Positions 1 through 8,167 are shown, counted from the stretch's first letter. The stretch is 15,498 nt of DNA from Chitinophagaceae bacterium (GCA_003167015.1 PMUF01000112.1:1-15498), one strand, 5' to 3'. The notes: generated by a model from the letters alone, not told the origin. Made by a program: numbers and translations.

Positions 1-2193
1 CGAGTCGCTGCACGCATAGACTTCCGCGAGAGCACGGAGCTGGGAGTTGGAACCGAAGAACAAGTCAGCCCGCGTACCGCTCCACTTGGTTTCGCCCGTC
101 GTCAGATCGTGCCCCTCAAACACTCCTTCTTCTGGCGATGCCTGCCACTTCGTATTCATATCCAGCAGGTTGACGAAAAAGTCGGTGCTGAGCGTTTCCT
201 GCCGGTGCGTGAACACCCCATGGGACGAATGATCGAAATTCGTGTTGAGCACCCGCATTCCGCCCACCAACACCGTCAATTCCGGTGCCGTCAACGTTAA
301 CAGTTGCGCCTTGTCTATCAAAAACACATCTGCTTTGGCAGCATAATGCGGCGCTGCGTAATTGCGGAACCCATCGGCAGGCGGCTCGAGCGCTTCAAAG
401 GATTCCACATCAGTCAGTTCCTGTGATGCGTCGGCGCGACCAGGCGTAAAAGGTACGGTAAGAGAATAGCCGGCATTCTTGGCGGCTTTTTCAATGCCTG
501 CACTTCCGCCCAGTACGATCAGGTCGGCCAGCGAGACTGCTTTGCCGCCGCCGCCTTTCTGCGCACTCCCTTGGCCGGCCCCATTCTGCGCCTCATTAAA
601 AGCCTTTTGGATGCCTTCGAGCGTCGCTAGCACACCGGCCAGCTGCGCCGGGTCATTGACCGCCCAGTCTTTCTGAGGGGCCAGCCGGATACGTGCGCCG
701 TTCGCGCCGCCGCGCCGGTCCGAGTCGCGATAGGTCGATGCCGAAGCCCATGCCGTGGTGACGAGTTGCGAAACAGTCAGCCCGGAATTCAACAACTTGT
801 CTTTTAACGCAGCGATATCCTGTTGGTCGATCAGCGCATGCGTAACGGCCGGGAGAGGGTCCTGCCAGATCAGTTCCTCGGCAGGTACTTCCGAACCAAG
901 ATAACGGACCCGGGGGCCCATGTCACGGTGCGTCAGTTTGAACCAGGCGCGGGCGAAAGCATCGGCAAATTGGTCCGGGTGCTCAAAAAATCGCCGGGAG
1001 ATGGCTTCGTAGATAGGATCGACCTTTAAAGAGAGGTCCGTCGTCAACATCGTCGGTGCATGGCGTTTGTTCGGGTCGTGTGCATCGGGTATCTTACCGG
1101 CGCCCCCACCGTCTTTAGGGACCCATTGGAAAGCGCCCGCCGGGCTTTTCGTCAGTTCCCATTCAAAGCCGAACAGATTTTCGAAGAAATTATTGCTCCA
1201 TTTTGTCGGCGTGATCGTCCAGATCCCTTCCAACCCGCTGGTTATCGTATGACCGGCATTACCGCTGCCATAGGAATTGTTCCAGCCAAGCCCCTGCTCT
1301 TCGATAGAGGCCGCAGCCGGTTCCTTGCCTACAAATTTCCCGGCATCGGCCGCGCCATGCGTTTTACCAAAGCTATGGCCGCCGGCAATTAGCGCCACCG
1401 TTTCTTCATCGTTCATCGCCATCCGGCCAAAGGTCTCGCGGATATCGCGGGCAGCAGCGAGAGGGTCGGGGTTCCCGTCAGGACCTTCCGGGTTGACGTA
1501 AATCAGGCCCATTTGAACCGCTGCCAGGGGGTTTTCCAGTTCGCGGTTGCCTTCATACCGTTTGCTGCCCAGCCATTCCTTTTCAGCGCCCCAGTAAGTG
1601 TCTTCAGCCGCTTCCCATACGTCCTGGCGGCCGCCGCCGAAACCGAATGTTTTGAATCCCATCGATTCCAGGGCAACATTCCCCGTCAGCACGATCAGAT
1701 CGGCCCAGGAAAGCTGTTTCCCATATTTTTGCTTGACCGGCCAGAGTAACCGGCGCGCCTTGTCCAGGTTGGCATTGTCCGGCCAGCTGTTTAATGGAGC
1801 GAACCTCTGCATCCCCCTCCCTGCCCCGCCCCGTCCGTCCGAGATCCGGTACGTACCCGCGGCGTGCCATGACATCCGGATCATGAACGGGCCATAGTGG
1901 CCAAAGTCCGCGGGCCACCAGGCCTGCGAAGTCGTCAGCACAGTGGTAATGTCTTTCTTGACTTCCTTCAGGTCCAGTTTTTTGAATTCCGCCGCGTAAT
2001 CGAAGCCCTTGTCCATCGGGTCCGACAGAGTAGAATTTAGTCTCAGGATGTTCAGGTTTAACTGGTTCGGCCACCAGTCGCGGTTCCTCGTTCCACCGCC
2101 TGCCGTCTCTTTCAAATGTCCCCCGATGAACGGGCACTTGCCCTCAGCGCCCGGATGATGTACTGTCGCGTAATGAAGCGTATTATTTTCCAT
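1..2193 (-). CDS. katG: Catalase-peroxidase KatG, 3' end beyond the left edge
   Basis: A single open frame runs from an ATG at 2191-2193 to the left edge (731 codons, no stop). It encodes a bifunctional haem enzyme that breaks down H2O2 by catalase and peroxidase reactions. The N-terminal haem domain shows the distal triad R106, W109, H110 in MIRMSWHAAGTYR. The Met-Tyr-Trp cross-link residues W109, Y232 (IYVNPEGP) and M258 (RMAMND) are all present, as is the proximal haem ligand H273 in GGHSFGKTHG. The second, non-catalytic domain follows (HRDMGPRVRYLG, then IRLAPQKDW). The protein reaches GSNSQLRALAEVYACSDS at the edge, so only about 20 residues are missing by comparison with family lengths of ~730-750. 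It is intact and all catalytic residues are conserved. It stands alone, with its own promoter candidate and no partner gene seen on this side. Family assignment is very secure. Confidence 0.97.
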   Translation of the reverse strand, partial: MENNTLHYATVHHPGAEGKCPFIGGHLKETAGGGTRNRDWWPNQLNLNILRLNSTLSDPMDKGFDYAAEFKKLDLKEVKKDITTVLTTSQAWWPADFGHYGPFMIRMSWHAAGTYRISDGRGGAGRGMQRFAPLNSWPDNANLDKARRLLWPVKQKYGKQLSWADLIVLTGNVALESMGFKTFGFGGGRQDVWEAAEDTYWGAEKEWLGSKRYEGNRELENPLAAVQMGLIYVNPEGPDGNPDPLAAARDIRETFGRMAMNDEETVALIAGGHSFGKTHGAADAGKFVGKEPAAASIEEQGLGWNNSYGSGNAGHTITSGLEGIWTITPTKWSNNFFENLFGFEWELTKSPAGAFQWVPKDGGGAGKIPDAHDPNKRHAPTMLTTDLSLKVDPIYEAISRRFFEHPDQFADAFARAWFKLTHRDMGPRVRYLGSEVPAEELIWQDPLPAVTHALIDQQDIAALKDKLLNSGLTVSQLVTTAWASASTYRDSDRRGGANGARIRLAPQKDWAVNDPAQLAGVLATLEGIQKAFNEAQNGAGQGSAQKGGGGKAVSLADLIVLGGSAGIEKAAKNAGYSLTVPFTPGRADASQELTDVESFEALEPPADGFRNYAAPHYAAKADVFLIDKAQLLTLTAPELTVLVGGMRVLNTNFDHSSHGVFTHRQETLSTDFFVNLLDMNTKWQASPEEGVFEGHDLTTGETKWSGTRADLFFGSNSQLRALAEVYACSDS

Positions 2194-2221
2194 AATGGTG
2201 CATATTTTTTAAGTATGTCCC

Positions 2222-2229
2222 CAAATGTA
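2222..2229 (-). promoter_or_regulatory. Candidate -7 promoter element of katG
   Basis: The minus strand reads TACATTTG, a full match to the Bacteroidota -7 consensus TAnnTTTG. It places transcription start about 20 bases before the katG ATG. No clear TTG -33 box is seen at the usual distance. Just upstream (2244-2261) lie two exact tandem copies of ATAGATAGT followed by a degenerate third copy, which could be a regulator site. Confidence 0.45.
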
Positions 2230-2243
2230 TCGAAATATTCTTC

Positions 2244-2270
2244 ATAGATAGTATAGATAGTATTGATGAA
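2244..2270. repeat. Short tandem repeat upstream of the katG promoter
   Basis: Two perfect adjacent 9-mers ATAGATAGT (2244-2252 and 2253-2261) are followed by a degenerate third unit ATTGATGAA. They sit in the -35 to -60 region of the candidate katG promoter. They are direct repeats and not a palindrome, so they do not fit the OxyR or PerR site pattern. A regulatory role is only inferred from position. Confidence 0.4.
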
Positions 2271-2319
2271 GACATCGATAAAATCAATGTCCCTGCACCC
2301 CACCACATAGACCCTCGTT

Positions 2320-2700
2320 TTACAACTCGACGGCCGGGTCCCAGAATAACTTCGCGAAATCGACGATCTTGTCGCCTTTCAATTGGATGCCTTCTTTGAT
2401 CAGCAATTTGCGGCGGCTGCCGGTGCTGTCGTGAGACAACCGGCCGGAGGAAGTGACCACGCGTTGGGCAGGGACGGCCCTGCCTTTATCGTCGACGCTG
2501 CGCATGGCATGGCCAACCATGCGGGCGTTGGGGAGGTCGAGTAATTTGGCGATAGCGCCATACGTGGTGACGCGGCCGGCCGGGATCTGCCGGACGACAT
2601 CATAGATCATAGCTGCCGGTGAGGCTTCTCTTTTCCCGGATGGGATGACGGCGATGAGGCGCTCCTTTTTTTTGACGGCTTGCTTTTTAGGCTGCAGCAT
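2320..2700 (-). CDS. Alkyltransferase-like (ATL) DNA damage-recognition protein, MGMT family without the active Cys
   Basis: The 126-residue protein matches the DNA-binding domain of O6-alkylguanine-DNA alkyltransferase: IYDVVRQIPAGRVTTYGAIAKLL (32-54), the helix-turn-helix region NARMVGHAMR (58-67) and a conserved C-terminal half. The alkyl-acceptor motif PCHR is replaced by PAQR (P77, A78, Q79, R80), so the cysteine that would take the alkyl group is absent and it cannot act as a methyltransferase. Known ATL proteins bind O6-alkylguanine, bend DNA and hand the lesion to nucleotide excision repair. Tyr47 and Arg60 are the likely base-flipping and arginine-finger residues. The first ~25 residues are rich in Lys and Arg, a short basic extension. 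It is transcribed alone, divergent from the flavin monooxygenase. A TATCTTTA box just upstream (minus strand) may be its -7 element. Confidence 0.88.
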   Translation of the reverse strand: MLQPKKQAVKKKERLIAVIPSGKREASPAAMIYDVVRQIPAGRVTTYGAIAKLLDLPNARMVGHAMRSVDDKGRAVPAQRVVTSSGRLSHDSTGSRRKLLIKEGIQLKGDKIVDFAKLFWDPAVEL

Positions 2701-2756
2701 GGGCGGCGGGCATTTAGACCCTAAAGATAAAATTTTCTTATATTAGAAGTAGAGGT

Positions 2757-3881
2757 ATGACGACATCATCGACGGTATTGATCGTGGGGGCCAGTTTCTC
2801 GGGACTGGCTACTGCTGCCTGTTTGAGGCGGCGGAAGGTGGACTATTCGATCATCGAAAAAGAGAATACCGTCGGCGCGCCATGGAGACATCATTATGAC
2901 CGGCTGCATTTGCATACGAACAAAAGGTTATCGGAACTGCCTTATCACGGCTGGGACGCCGCTGCTCCTCGCTATCCGGCCCGACTGGAGGTGGTCCGGT
3001 ACCTGGAGGATTATCAACGGGCCTTTGACATCCAACCGCATTTTCAGACGGAAGCCTTGTCGATCCGGCGATTGGGGGATCGATGGATAACGGAGACCAA
3101 CAGGGGAAGATTCGAATCCCGGTTTGTGGTGATGGCGACAGGGGCATATGGTCGACCAGGGACGGTGGCGTTAGCGGGACAGGAGAGTTTTCCGGGCCGG
3201 GTGCTGCACAGCTATGACTATATAACGGGGGCCGATTTTCGCGGCCGGCGGGTGCTGGTCGTGGGGTTTGGTAATTCGGCATGTGAGATCGCGATCGATC
3301 TCATAGAGCAGGGGGCGGCAGCTTCAATGGCAGTGCGGTCGCCGGTGAATGTTGTTCCAAGGGATATATTGGGCATGCCGGTGGTGGAGATCAGCCTGTT
3401 GCTGCGATATCTTCCGCCGCGGCTGGCGGACCGGATCGCAGGGCCGCTGGTACGTGGAGTGATCGGAGATGTCACGCGGCTGGGGCTTCAGCGGATGCCG
3501 TATGGGCCGATCGAGCAGATCGTGAAAGACGGAAAGGCGCCGGTGCTCGATATCGGGGTCGTAAAGCTGATCCGACAAGGCAAGATCAGGATATATCCGG
3601 GAGTGGATCGGATCGCAGCAGAGACGGTGCAGTTTGCCAATGGACACACCGCAAACTTCGATGCCATCGTGGCGGCGATCGGCTATACGCGCAATGGTGC
3701 GGAAATTGTGGACGCGGCCCGGGACCGGTTCGAGGACCTGCGGCTACAAATCGGCAGCCAGCGGCATTTTGGCGAGGATGGATTATATTTTTGTGGTTAT
3801 TGGGTCAGCCCGACGGGACAGATAAGGGAGATTGCCCGGGATGCTAAAAAGATTGCAGCGGATATAGGTAAACGGAAATGA
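2757..3881 (+). CDS. Flavin-containing monooxygenase-like NAD(P)/FAD oxidoreductase
   Basis: The 374-residue protein has the two-nucleotide-site layout of class B flavin monooxygenases (CzcO/YUCCA-like). The FAD site is at 7-23 (VLIVGASFSGLATAACL). The FMO fingerprint is FPGRVLHSYDY at 145-155. The NADPH site is VLVVGFGNSACEIA at 166-179, and AIGYTRN near the C-terminus corresponds to the ATGY motif. The first fold has GASFSG, with Ser in place of the middle Gly of GxGxxG, a mild departure. The usual reaction is NADPH- and O2-dependent oxygenation of a soft nucleophile or a ketone; the substrate cannot be read from sequence. It is very GC-rich. It stands alone, divergent from the ATL gene 56 bases upstream and convergent with the MFS gene, with only 13 bases between stop codons. 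An AGAGG stretch at 2751-2755 lies right against the ATG. Confidence 0.88.
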   Translation: MTTSSTVLIVGASFSGLATAACLRRRKVDYSIIEKENTVGAPWRHHYDRLHLHTNKRLSELPYHGWDAAAPRYPARLEVVRYLEDYQRAFDIQPHFQTEALSIRRLGDRWITETNRGRFESRFVVMATGAYGRPGTVALAGQESFPGRVLHSYDYITGADFRGRRVLVVGFGNSACEIAIDLIEQGAAASMAVRSPVNVVPRDILGMPVVEISLLLRYLPPRLADRIAGPLVRGVIGDVTRLGLQRMPYGPIEQIVKDGKAPVLDIGVVKLIRQGKIRIYPGVDRIAAETVQFANGHTANFDAIVAAIGYTRNGAEIVDAARDRFEDLRLQIGSQRHFGEDGLYFCGYWVSPTGQIREIARDAKKIAADIGKRK

Positions 3882-3894
3882 TCTTAAAGGATAC

Positions 3895-5094
3895 TCACCG
3901 GCGCCGGAGCAGGAAACCCGTGAATAGGGCCGCAATCACAAGGCCCACGAGGCCCTGGCAAAGCAACGCGTTGGGAGCTCCGATGAAACGCGAGACCGTT
4001 CCGATAAAGAGGCTGCCCAGCGGCATCATGCCGTAGACTGCCATCGCAAAAAGGCTCATGATCCGTCCCCTCATGGACGCGTCTGCGTTTAGCTGGATAA
4101 TGGTGATATAAAGGGTCGATTGGGACATGGCGCCAAACCCGGCTATAACGGCGAATGCCAGCGCGATGGGCAGGTTGGCGATATGCGAGAAGGAGATAAT
4201 GCCGATGCCGAGAATGATGGAATTCAACCATAGTATAAACCTATAATCGGCCCCGGGTTTTAAGGAGGCCAGTACAAAGGTGCTGATGACGGCGCCCAGC
4301 CCTATAGAGCTCCGGATATAGCCATAAGTGGCGGCGTCGCCGTGAAAGGTGGTCTTCGCGAAGACGGGTAATAGGGCATCGAACGGGAAGACGAAGAAGC
4401 TCATGGCGATGAGCATCAGCAGGACTAAGCTTAGGTCGGGTGTCCGTTTGAGGTACTCTGTCATTTCTTTCAGCCCGCCGTCAGTTCGACTTTTCCTGCC
4501 GGGGGACACATAGGGTGGTAGCCGTAGCATTAGCAGCGATCCGATGACTGCGACAAAGCTCACGGTATTCAGCAGAAAGCAGACGCCCGCGCTGAACTGT
4601 TGCAGCAGTATGCCCGCCAGGGCCGGACCGGCCAGCCGTGCGAAATTGACCATAGCAGAGTTCAACGCCAATGCGTTGGGTAGTTCGCTTTTGTCGGCGA
4701 CAAGCTGGTGTACCAATGGCTGTCGGGCCGGAATGTCGTAGGCGTTGATGATGCCAAGCACCCCACTGAGACAAAAGATGACGCCGATGTTATAATGATT
4801 GGTTAGCACAAATAGAGTTAACAGGCCGGCCTGGAGCATCGACGCCGCTTGCGTGACCAGCAGTATCCGGTACCGGTTGTACCGGTCGGCTACGACCCCG
4901 CCCCATAGGGAGAATACGAATATCGGGAACTGAGAGACAAAAACGCTCATGCCCAGAAGAATGGTGGAGTGCGTGAGAGTGTATACGACCCAGCTGACGG
5001 CCGTGCGTTGCATCCAGGTGCCGATCTGCGAAACCGACTGGCCGATGAAGAACAACGTGTAATTGCGGTGCCGAAAGGCCCTGAAGGTGTTCAT
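3895..5094 (-). CDS. MFS exporter (EntS-like MFS_3 family)
   Basis: The 399-residue protein shows the major facilitator fold with about 12 hydrophobic segments. It opens with FRAFRHRNYTLFFIGQSVSQIGTWMQ, the typical first helix of the EntS/MFS_3 efflux group, followed by the loop motif GGVVADRYNRYRIL after helix 2. Members export siderophores, drugs or other small molecules from the inner membrane; the substrate here is unknown. The same frame extends upstream to 5376, but those codons overlap the preceding gene and make no transporter sequence, so the start is set at the ATG 5092-5094. It is the third gene of a tight operon, 5 bases after the small membrane protein, under a MarR regulator. 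This arrangement points to ligand-induced efflux. Confidence 0.9.
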   Translation of the reverse strand: MNTFRAFRHRNYTLFFIGQSVSQIGTWMQRTAVSWVVYTLTHSTILLGMSVFVSQFPIFVFSLWGGVVADRYNRYRILLVTQAASMLQAGLLTLFVLTNHYNIGVIFCLSGVLGIINAYDIPARQPLVHQLVADKSELPNALALNSAMVNFARLAGPALAGILLQQFSAGVCFLLNTVSFVAVIGSLLMLRLPPYVSPGRKSRTDGGLKEMTEYLKRTPDLSLVLLMLIAMSFFVFPFDALLPVFAKTTFHGDAATYGYIRSSIGLGAVISTFVLASLKPGADYRFILWLNSIILGIGIISFSHIANLPIALAFAVIAGFGAMSQSTLYITIIQLNADASMRGRIMSLFAMAVYGMMPLGSLFIGTVSRFIGAPNALLCQGLVGLVIAALFTGFLLRRR

Positions 5095-5099
5095 CTGTT

Positions 5100-5405
5100 C
5101 TATTCTTTTTCCTTGGTGGCGAACCTTCTGCTGAGCAGGATGCTGATGACGGCTATGCCCATGAAGAAGAAGACAAGAGATGTAATGTCGTCCACAAATA
5201 CCCTCCATCGAAAGAGTAGGTATCCGGCCACCAGGTTGACAAGTGCCCACGCTACGTTGAGCGTAGGCGACGAGAGCCCTTTTCCCCTGGGCTTCGAGAA
5301 AGGAGTCGGAAACCGGTCGCCGGAGATCCCATGGACGAAATGCGGTACGGTATTGGCAAGGAAGAGACCTGCCCAAAGCGGGCCTAGATAATAAGAGATG
5401 TGCAT
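5100..5405 (-). CDS. Small membrane protein, second gene of the marR-MFS operon
   Basis: The 101-residue protein has three likely membrane helices (about 4-22, 50-65 and 73-92). A conserved-looking soluble stretch between the first two holds VPHFVHGISGDRFPTPF and KPRGKGLSSPTLN. The C-terminus is charged (RRFATKEKE). I recognise the pattern as that of a conserved hypothetical family but know no named function. It is 5 bases after marR and 5 bases before the MFS gene on the same strand, so the three are almost surely one transcript. Its frame is preferred over the overlapping upstream extension of the transporter because it has a sensible start, hydrophobic segments and exact operon spacing. 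It may assist the transporter or modify its substrate at the membrane, which is inference from context. Confidence 0.82.
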   Translation of the reverse strand: MHISYYLGPLWAGLFLANTVPHFVHGISGDRFPTPFSKPRGKGLSSPTLNVAWALVNLVAGYLLFRWRVFVDDITSLVFFFMGIAVISILLSRRFATKEKE

Positions 5406-5410
5406 ATGTG

Positions 5411-5839
5411 TTATTTTTTGATGGCTAATTTGTTGAGGATCGGAATGGCCTTGGCCAGGATTTCAGTTTCTTCTTTAGTAAGCGTTTCATCGATCGATTT
5501 TTTTAACCACTCGTCCCGTTCGTAACGGGTTTGCTCGAGTAGATCGCGACCCGCCGCAGTGAGCGAGATATATACTTTTCGTTTGTCTTCCTTGGCGGCC
5601 ACCTTCTTGATAACACCCGCTTTTTCCATTCCTGTAAGGATTTGGGACATAGACTGGGGTGTGATCCGGGTGAGAACTGCCAGTTCGGTTGGCTGAATCC
5701 GCTGGTGGCGGGCAATATGCCCCACAGTCTCTATCTCGGTCATCGAGCAGCTTGCCACCGAGGACATGGTTTTTCGAAGGCCTTTATAGAGACCCGAAAT
5801 GGCCTGTCGAAGCGAGGAAGCGAGGGTAGTTGTGTTCAT
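5411..5839 (-). CDS. MarR-family transcriptional regulator
   Basis: The 142-residue protein has the MarR winged-helix layout: an N-terminal dimerisation helix, a helix-turn-helix around TELAVLTRITPQSMSQILTGMEKAG (51-75), a wing with KEDKRKVYISLTAAGRDLL (82-100), and a long C-terminal dimerisation helix with EETEILAKAIPILNKLA. MarR proteins are usually dimeric repressors released by small phenolic or drug-like ligands or by oxidation. It leads the operon with the small membrane protein and the MFS exporter. A near-perfect palindrome lies 8 to 29 bases before its ATG and over the predicted transcription start, so repression of its own operon is the simplest reading. Confidence 0.93.
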   Translation of the reverse strand: MNTTTLASSLRQAISGLYKGLRKTMSSVASCSMTEIETVGHIARHQRIQPTELAVLTRITPQSMSQILTGMEKAGVIKKVAAKEDKRKVYISLTAAGRDLLEQTRYERDEWLKKSIDETLTKEETEILAKAIPILNKLAIKK

Positions 5840-5846
5840 TATATGT

Positions 5847-5868
5847 AGATAAACTAATTAGTTTACCT
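5847..5868. promoter_or_regulatory. Probable MarR operator palindrome
   Basis: The core TAAACTAATTAGTTTA (5850-5865) is a perfect 16-bp palindrome. Two further pairs beyond one mismatched pair extend it to 22 bp (AG ... CT). It lies between the marR start codon and the candidate -7 box, across the predicted transcription start. MarR proteins bind palindromes of about this size, and the position suits a repressor. Confidence 0.75.
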
Positions 5869-5870
5869 AA

Positions 5871-5903
5871 CAAAAATAGAGAAATTTTCGAGTATTGGAG
5901 CAA
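5871..5903 (-). promoter_or_regulatory. Candidate promoter of the marR-MFS operon
   Basis: On the minus strand TTG (5901-5903) is followed after 22 bases by TATTTTTG (5871-5878), a full match to the Bacteroidota TAnnTTTG -7 element. It predicts a start near 5864 and a leader of about 25 bases. The adjoining palindrome at 5847-5868 would cover the start site. Confidence 0.55.
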
Positions 5904-6012
5904 TTCCGGGTAAACTTTTCGGTGAATGGTGCAGGTGCGGTCGGTAAACAGGGATTAAACCGCCCGTCATTTTCCGGCGCCGCGGGCGGGTGAATTAAGT
6001 ATATTCGAATCT

Positions 6013-7593
6013 ATGAGAAAACTTATCGTCACCTCCGTTGTGCTGGCGCTGACTACTGCAGGCGTCTATGCACAAGGTCGCCGCGAAGCGGGGCCTGACC
6101 AGGCGCCAAAGGACCCGGTCGTAGAAGCTATCCAAAAGGAAGAACACGACAATTCCCAGCTGCAGCTGCTGGCGCACGAGTTGTTCGACAGCATCGGACC
6201 CAGGCTGGTAGGGACGCCACAGATGGAGGAGGCCCGGGATTGGGCGCTCGCAAAATACACCGGTTGGGGCATCCATGCAGAGGCTCAGAACTGGGGGGTG
6301 TGGAGAGGATGGGAAAGGGGGATATCTCATATCGATATGGTATCGCCGCGCGTGCGGAGCCTGGAAGCTACGCAACTGGCCTGGTGTCCGGGTATGGGCA
6401 ACAAGACGGTGACGGCGGGCCTGGTCATCCTCCCGGATCTGCCGGATTCGGCGGCCTATGCGGCCTGGATGCCATCGGTGAAAGGGAAATTCGTCATGGT
6501 GTCCATGCTGCAGCCGACGGGCAGGCCGGACGACAACTGGCAGGAATTCGGGACCTCGGCCTCCTTCCAGAAGATGAAAGACAAGCGAAAGGAAATGACC
6601 GACAATTGGAACGCCCGCATTAAAAAGACAGGCTACACCACCCGTACTTTACCGGTCGCGCTGGAAAAAGCCGGAGCTGCCGGTGTCGTCTCCTCCTATT
6701 GGTCTGCGGGTTTTGGGGTCGATAAGATCTTTGGCGCCTATACGAAAAAAATCCCGTCTGTAGACATAATGCAGGAAGACTATGGCATGCTGTACCGGCT
6801 GGTCGAGTCAGGGGCTGATCCAAAGATCAGCGTCCATACGGAATCTAAGGAAAGGGGAGTGGTGCCTACTTTCAACGTGGTAGGCGGCATCCGGGGCACT
6901 GAGAAGCCAGATGAATATGTAATGCTATCCGCTCATTTCGATTCCTGGGATGGAGGCACCGGCGCCACCGATAATGGAACGGGCACCCTGATGATGATGG
7001 AGGCCATGCGCATCCTGCAAAAGGTATATCCGCATCCCAAACGGACGATCTTGGTAGGTCACTGGGGAAGTGAGGAAGAAGGGCTCAATGGTTCCAGGGC
7101 ATTCGTGGAGGACCATCCGGACACCGTCAGCAAGTTGCAGGCACTGTTTAATCAGGACAACGGCACAGGCCGCGTGGTGAATATGTCGGGGCAGGGTTAC
7201 CTTAACGCCTATGACTACCTGAGCCGCTGGCTGAGTAAGGCGCCCGCCGAGATCCGGGATACCATAAAGACCACCTTCCCCGGTGCGCCGGGCGGTGGCG
7301 GTTCAGACTTCGCTTCCTTCGATGCGGTGGGTGCGCCGGGATTCTCACTGGGCGCTTTAAATTGGTCCTACGGCACTATTACCTGGCATACCAACCGCGA
7401 CACTTATGACAAGCTGGTGTTCGACGATCTGAGCAATAATGTAGTGCTGGTCGCCATCCTGGCTTATATGGCAAGCGAAGACCCCAACCGGGCTTCTACA
7501 GAGAAAGCAGTGATGCCGATCAACCCGAGGACGGGCGAACAGACAAAGTGGCCTATCCAGGTGAAGGCTATCAGACGGGGAGGCTTGGATTGA
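6013..7593 (+). CDS. Secreted M28-family metallopeptidase (carboxypeptidase Q-like)
   Basis: The 526-residue protein starts with a signal peptide (MRKLIVTSVVLALTTAGVYA, cleavage near A20-Q21), so it acts in the periplasm or outside. The M28 peptidase domain holds the two-zinc ligands H308 (SAHFDSW), D320 (GATDNGTG), E355 with catalytic E354 (GSEEEGLNGS), D382 (NQDNGTG) and H459 (WHTNRDTYD). The spacing from H308 to D382 agrees with carboxypeptidase Q. A protease-associated type insert lies at about 110-280, before the second part of the catalytic domain. The likely role is removal of terminal residues from peptides for nutrition or turnover. TATATTCG at 6000-6007 resembles a -7 box but would give almost no leader. 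It is single, divergent from the marR operon. Nothing suggests inactivation. Confidence 0.92.
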   Translation: MRKLIVTSVVLALTTAGVYAQGRREAGPDQAPKDPVVEAIQKEEHDNSQLQLLAHELFDSIGPRLVGTPQMEEARDWALAKYTGWGIHAEAQNWGVWRGWERGISHIDMVSPRVRSLEATQLAWCPGMGNKTVTAGLVILPDLPDSAAYAAWMPSVKGKFVMVSMLQPTGRPDDNWQEFGTSASFQKMKDKRKEMTDNWNARIKKTGYTTRTLPVALEKAGAAGVVSSYWSAGFGVDKIFGAYTKKIPSVDIMQEDYGMLYRLVESGADPKISVHTESKERGVVPTFNVVGGIRGTEKPDEYVMLSAHFDSWDGGTGATDNGTGTLMMMEAMRILQKVYPHPKRTILVGHWGSEEEGLNGSRAFVEDHPDTVSKLQALFNQDNGTGRVVNMSGQGYLNAYDYLSRWLSKAPAEIRDTIKTTFPGAPGGGGSDFASFDAVGAPGFSLGALNWSYGTITWHTNRDTYDKLVFDDLSNNVVLVAILAYMASEDPNRASTEKAVMPINPRTGEQTKWPIQVKAIRRGGLD

Positions 7594-7641
7594 TAAATCC
7601 CCCTGCTTTGTTCGCCGGCTCCGTTATCAAGTTCAGCTAAG

Positions 7642-8118
7642 ATGAAAAAATTCTCAGCGCATATTGACATCATCGGGATCAATCCTTTCGTTCCCTTGCC
7701 GGAGAAGGTGCTGGCACTGATTTGCAGGCAGGCGGGCAGAGAGAAAGGACCGATCCGCGTGCGCGGGACTATTAACAAGGCGCCATACCGCCAGACGCTG
7801 GTTCGGTATAAGGGGGTCTGGCGGCTGTATATTAATGGAGTCATGCTGAAAAATTCCCCTAAAAGGGTCGGGGAGAAGATCGTAGTAGAGATTGAATTCG
7901 ATCCGGAGGAACGTAAGACGGAGCCGCATCCCCGGCTGATGAAGGCGTTGCAGCAGAATCCGGGGGCAAAAGTCGCCTGGGATAAACTGACACCCTCCCG
8001 GCGTTGGGAAATTACGCGAAATATTGCATCACTGAAAACGGAAGAGAGCATTAGCCGGAATATAGAACGGGCCATTCTTCATTTGACAGGGAAGGGAAGG
8101 TTTGTCGGAAGAGGGTAA
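7642..8118 (+). CDS. DUF1905 / YdeI-OmpD-associated family protein
   Basis: The 158-residue protein has an N-terminal DUF1905 beta-barrel-like domain (about 1-95; FSAHIDIIG, GPIRVRGTINKAPYRQTLVRY, GEKIVVEIEFDPEER). A C-terminal YdeI-type helical segment follows (LMKALQQNPGAKVAWDKLTPSRRWEITRNIASLKTEE region, 99-135), with the typical 'leaves a gap, then works on rows of Lys/Glu' repeat of that family. No catalytic activity is established for this family; YdeI relatives have been linked to peptide and bacteriocin tolerance, which is weak guidance here. It begins 48 bases after the peptidase stop on the same strand and may share its transcript. Confidence 0.83.
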   Translation: MKKFSAHIDIIGINPFVPLPEKVLALICRQAGREKGPIRVRGTINKAPYRQTLVRYKGVWRLYINGVMLKNSPKRVGEKIVVEIEFDPEERKTEPHPRLMKALQQNPGAKVAWDKLTPSRRWEITRNIASLKTEESISRNIERAILHLTGKGRFVGRG

Positions 8119-8167
8119 CCCGCACATCGAACCGTAAATCACCTTTTTCCACCTTTCGCAACATGCC

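Noticed and set aside
1604..2137. 177-residue open frame on the minus strand
   Set aside because: It is an out-of-frame reading inside katG; the katG frame is continuous with all catalytic motifs.
2112..2306. 64-residue minus-strand frame over the katG start and upstream region
   Set aside because: It overlaps the katG N-terminus and promoter out of frame and has no protein-like features beyond AT-rich codons.
2851..3647. Several long minus-strand frames across the flavin monooxygenase gene
   Set aside because: They are shadows of a GC-rich gene; they are rich in Pro, Arg and Ser and show no domain.
5095..5376. N-terminal extension of the MFS transporter to 493 residues
   Set aside because: The extra residues overlap the 101-residue membrane protein gene in another frame, and the family start is MNTFRAFRHRNY at 5094.
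7590..7630. TTGATAA / TTATCAA inverted repeat after the peptidase gene
   Set aside because: The 7-bp AT-rich arms are separated by a long loop with no T-run, so this is not convincing as a terminator or operator.
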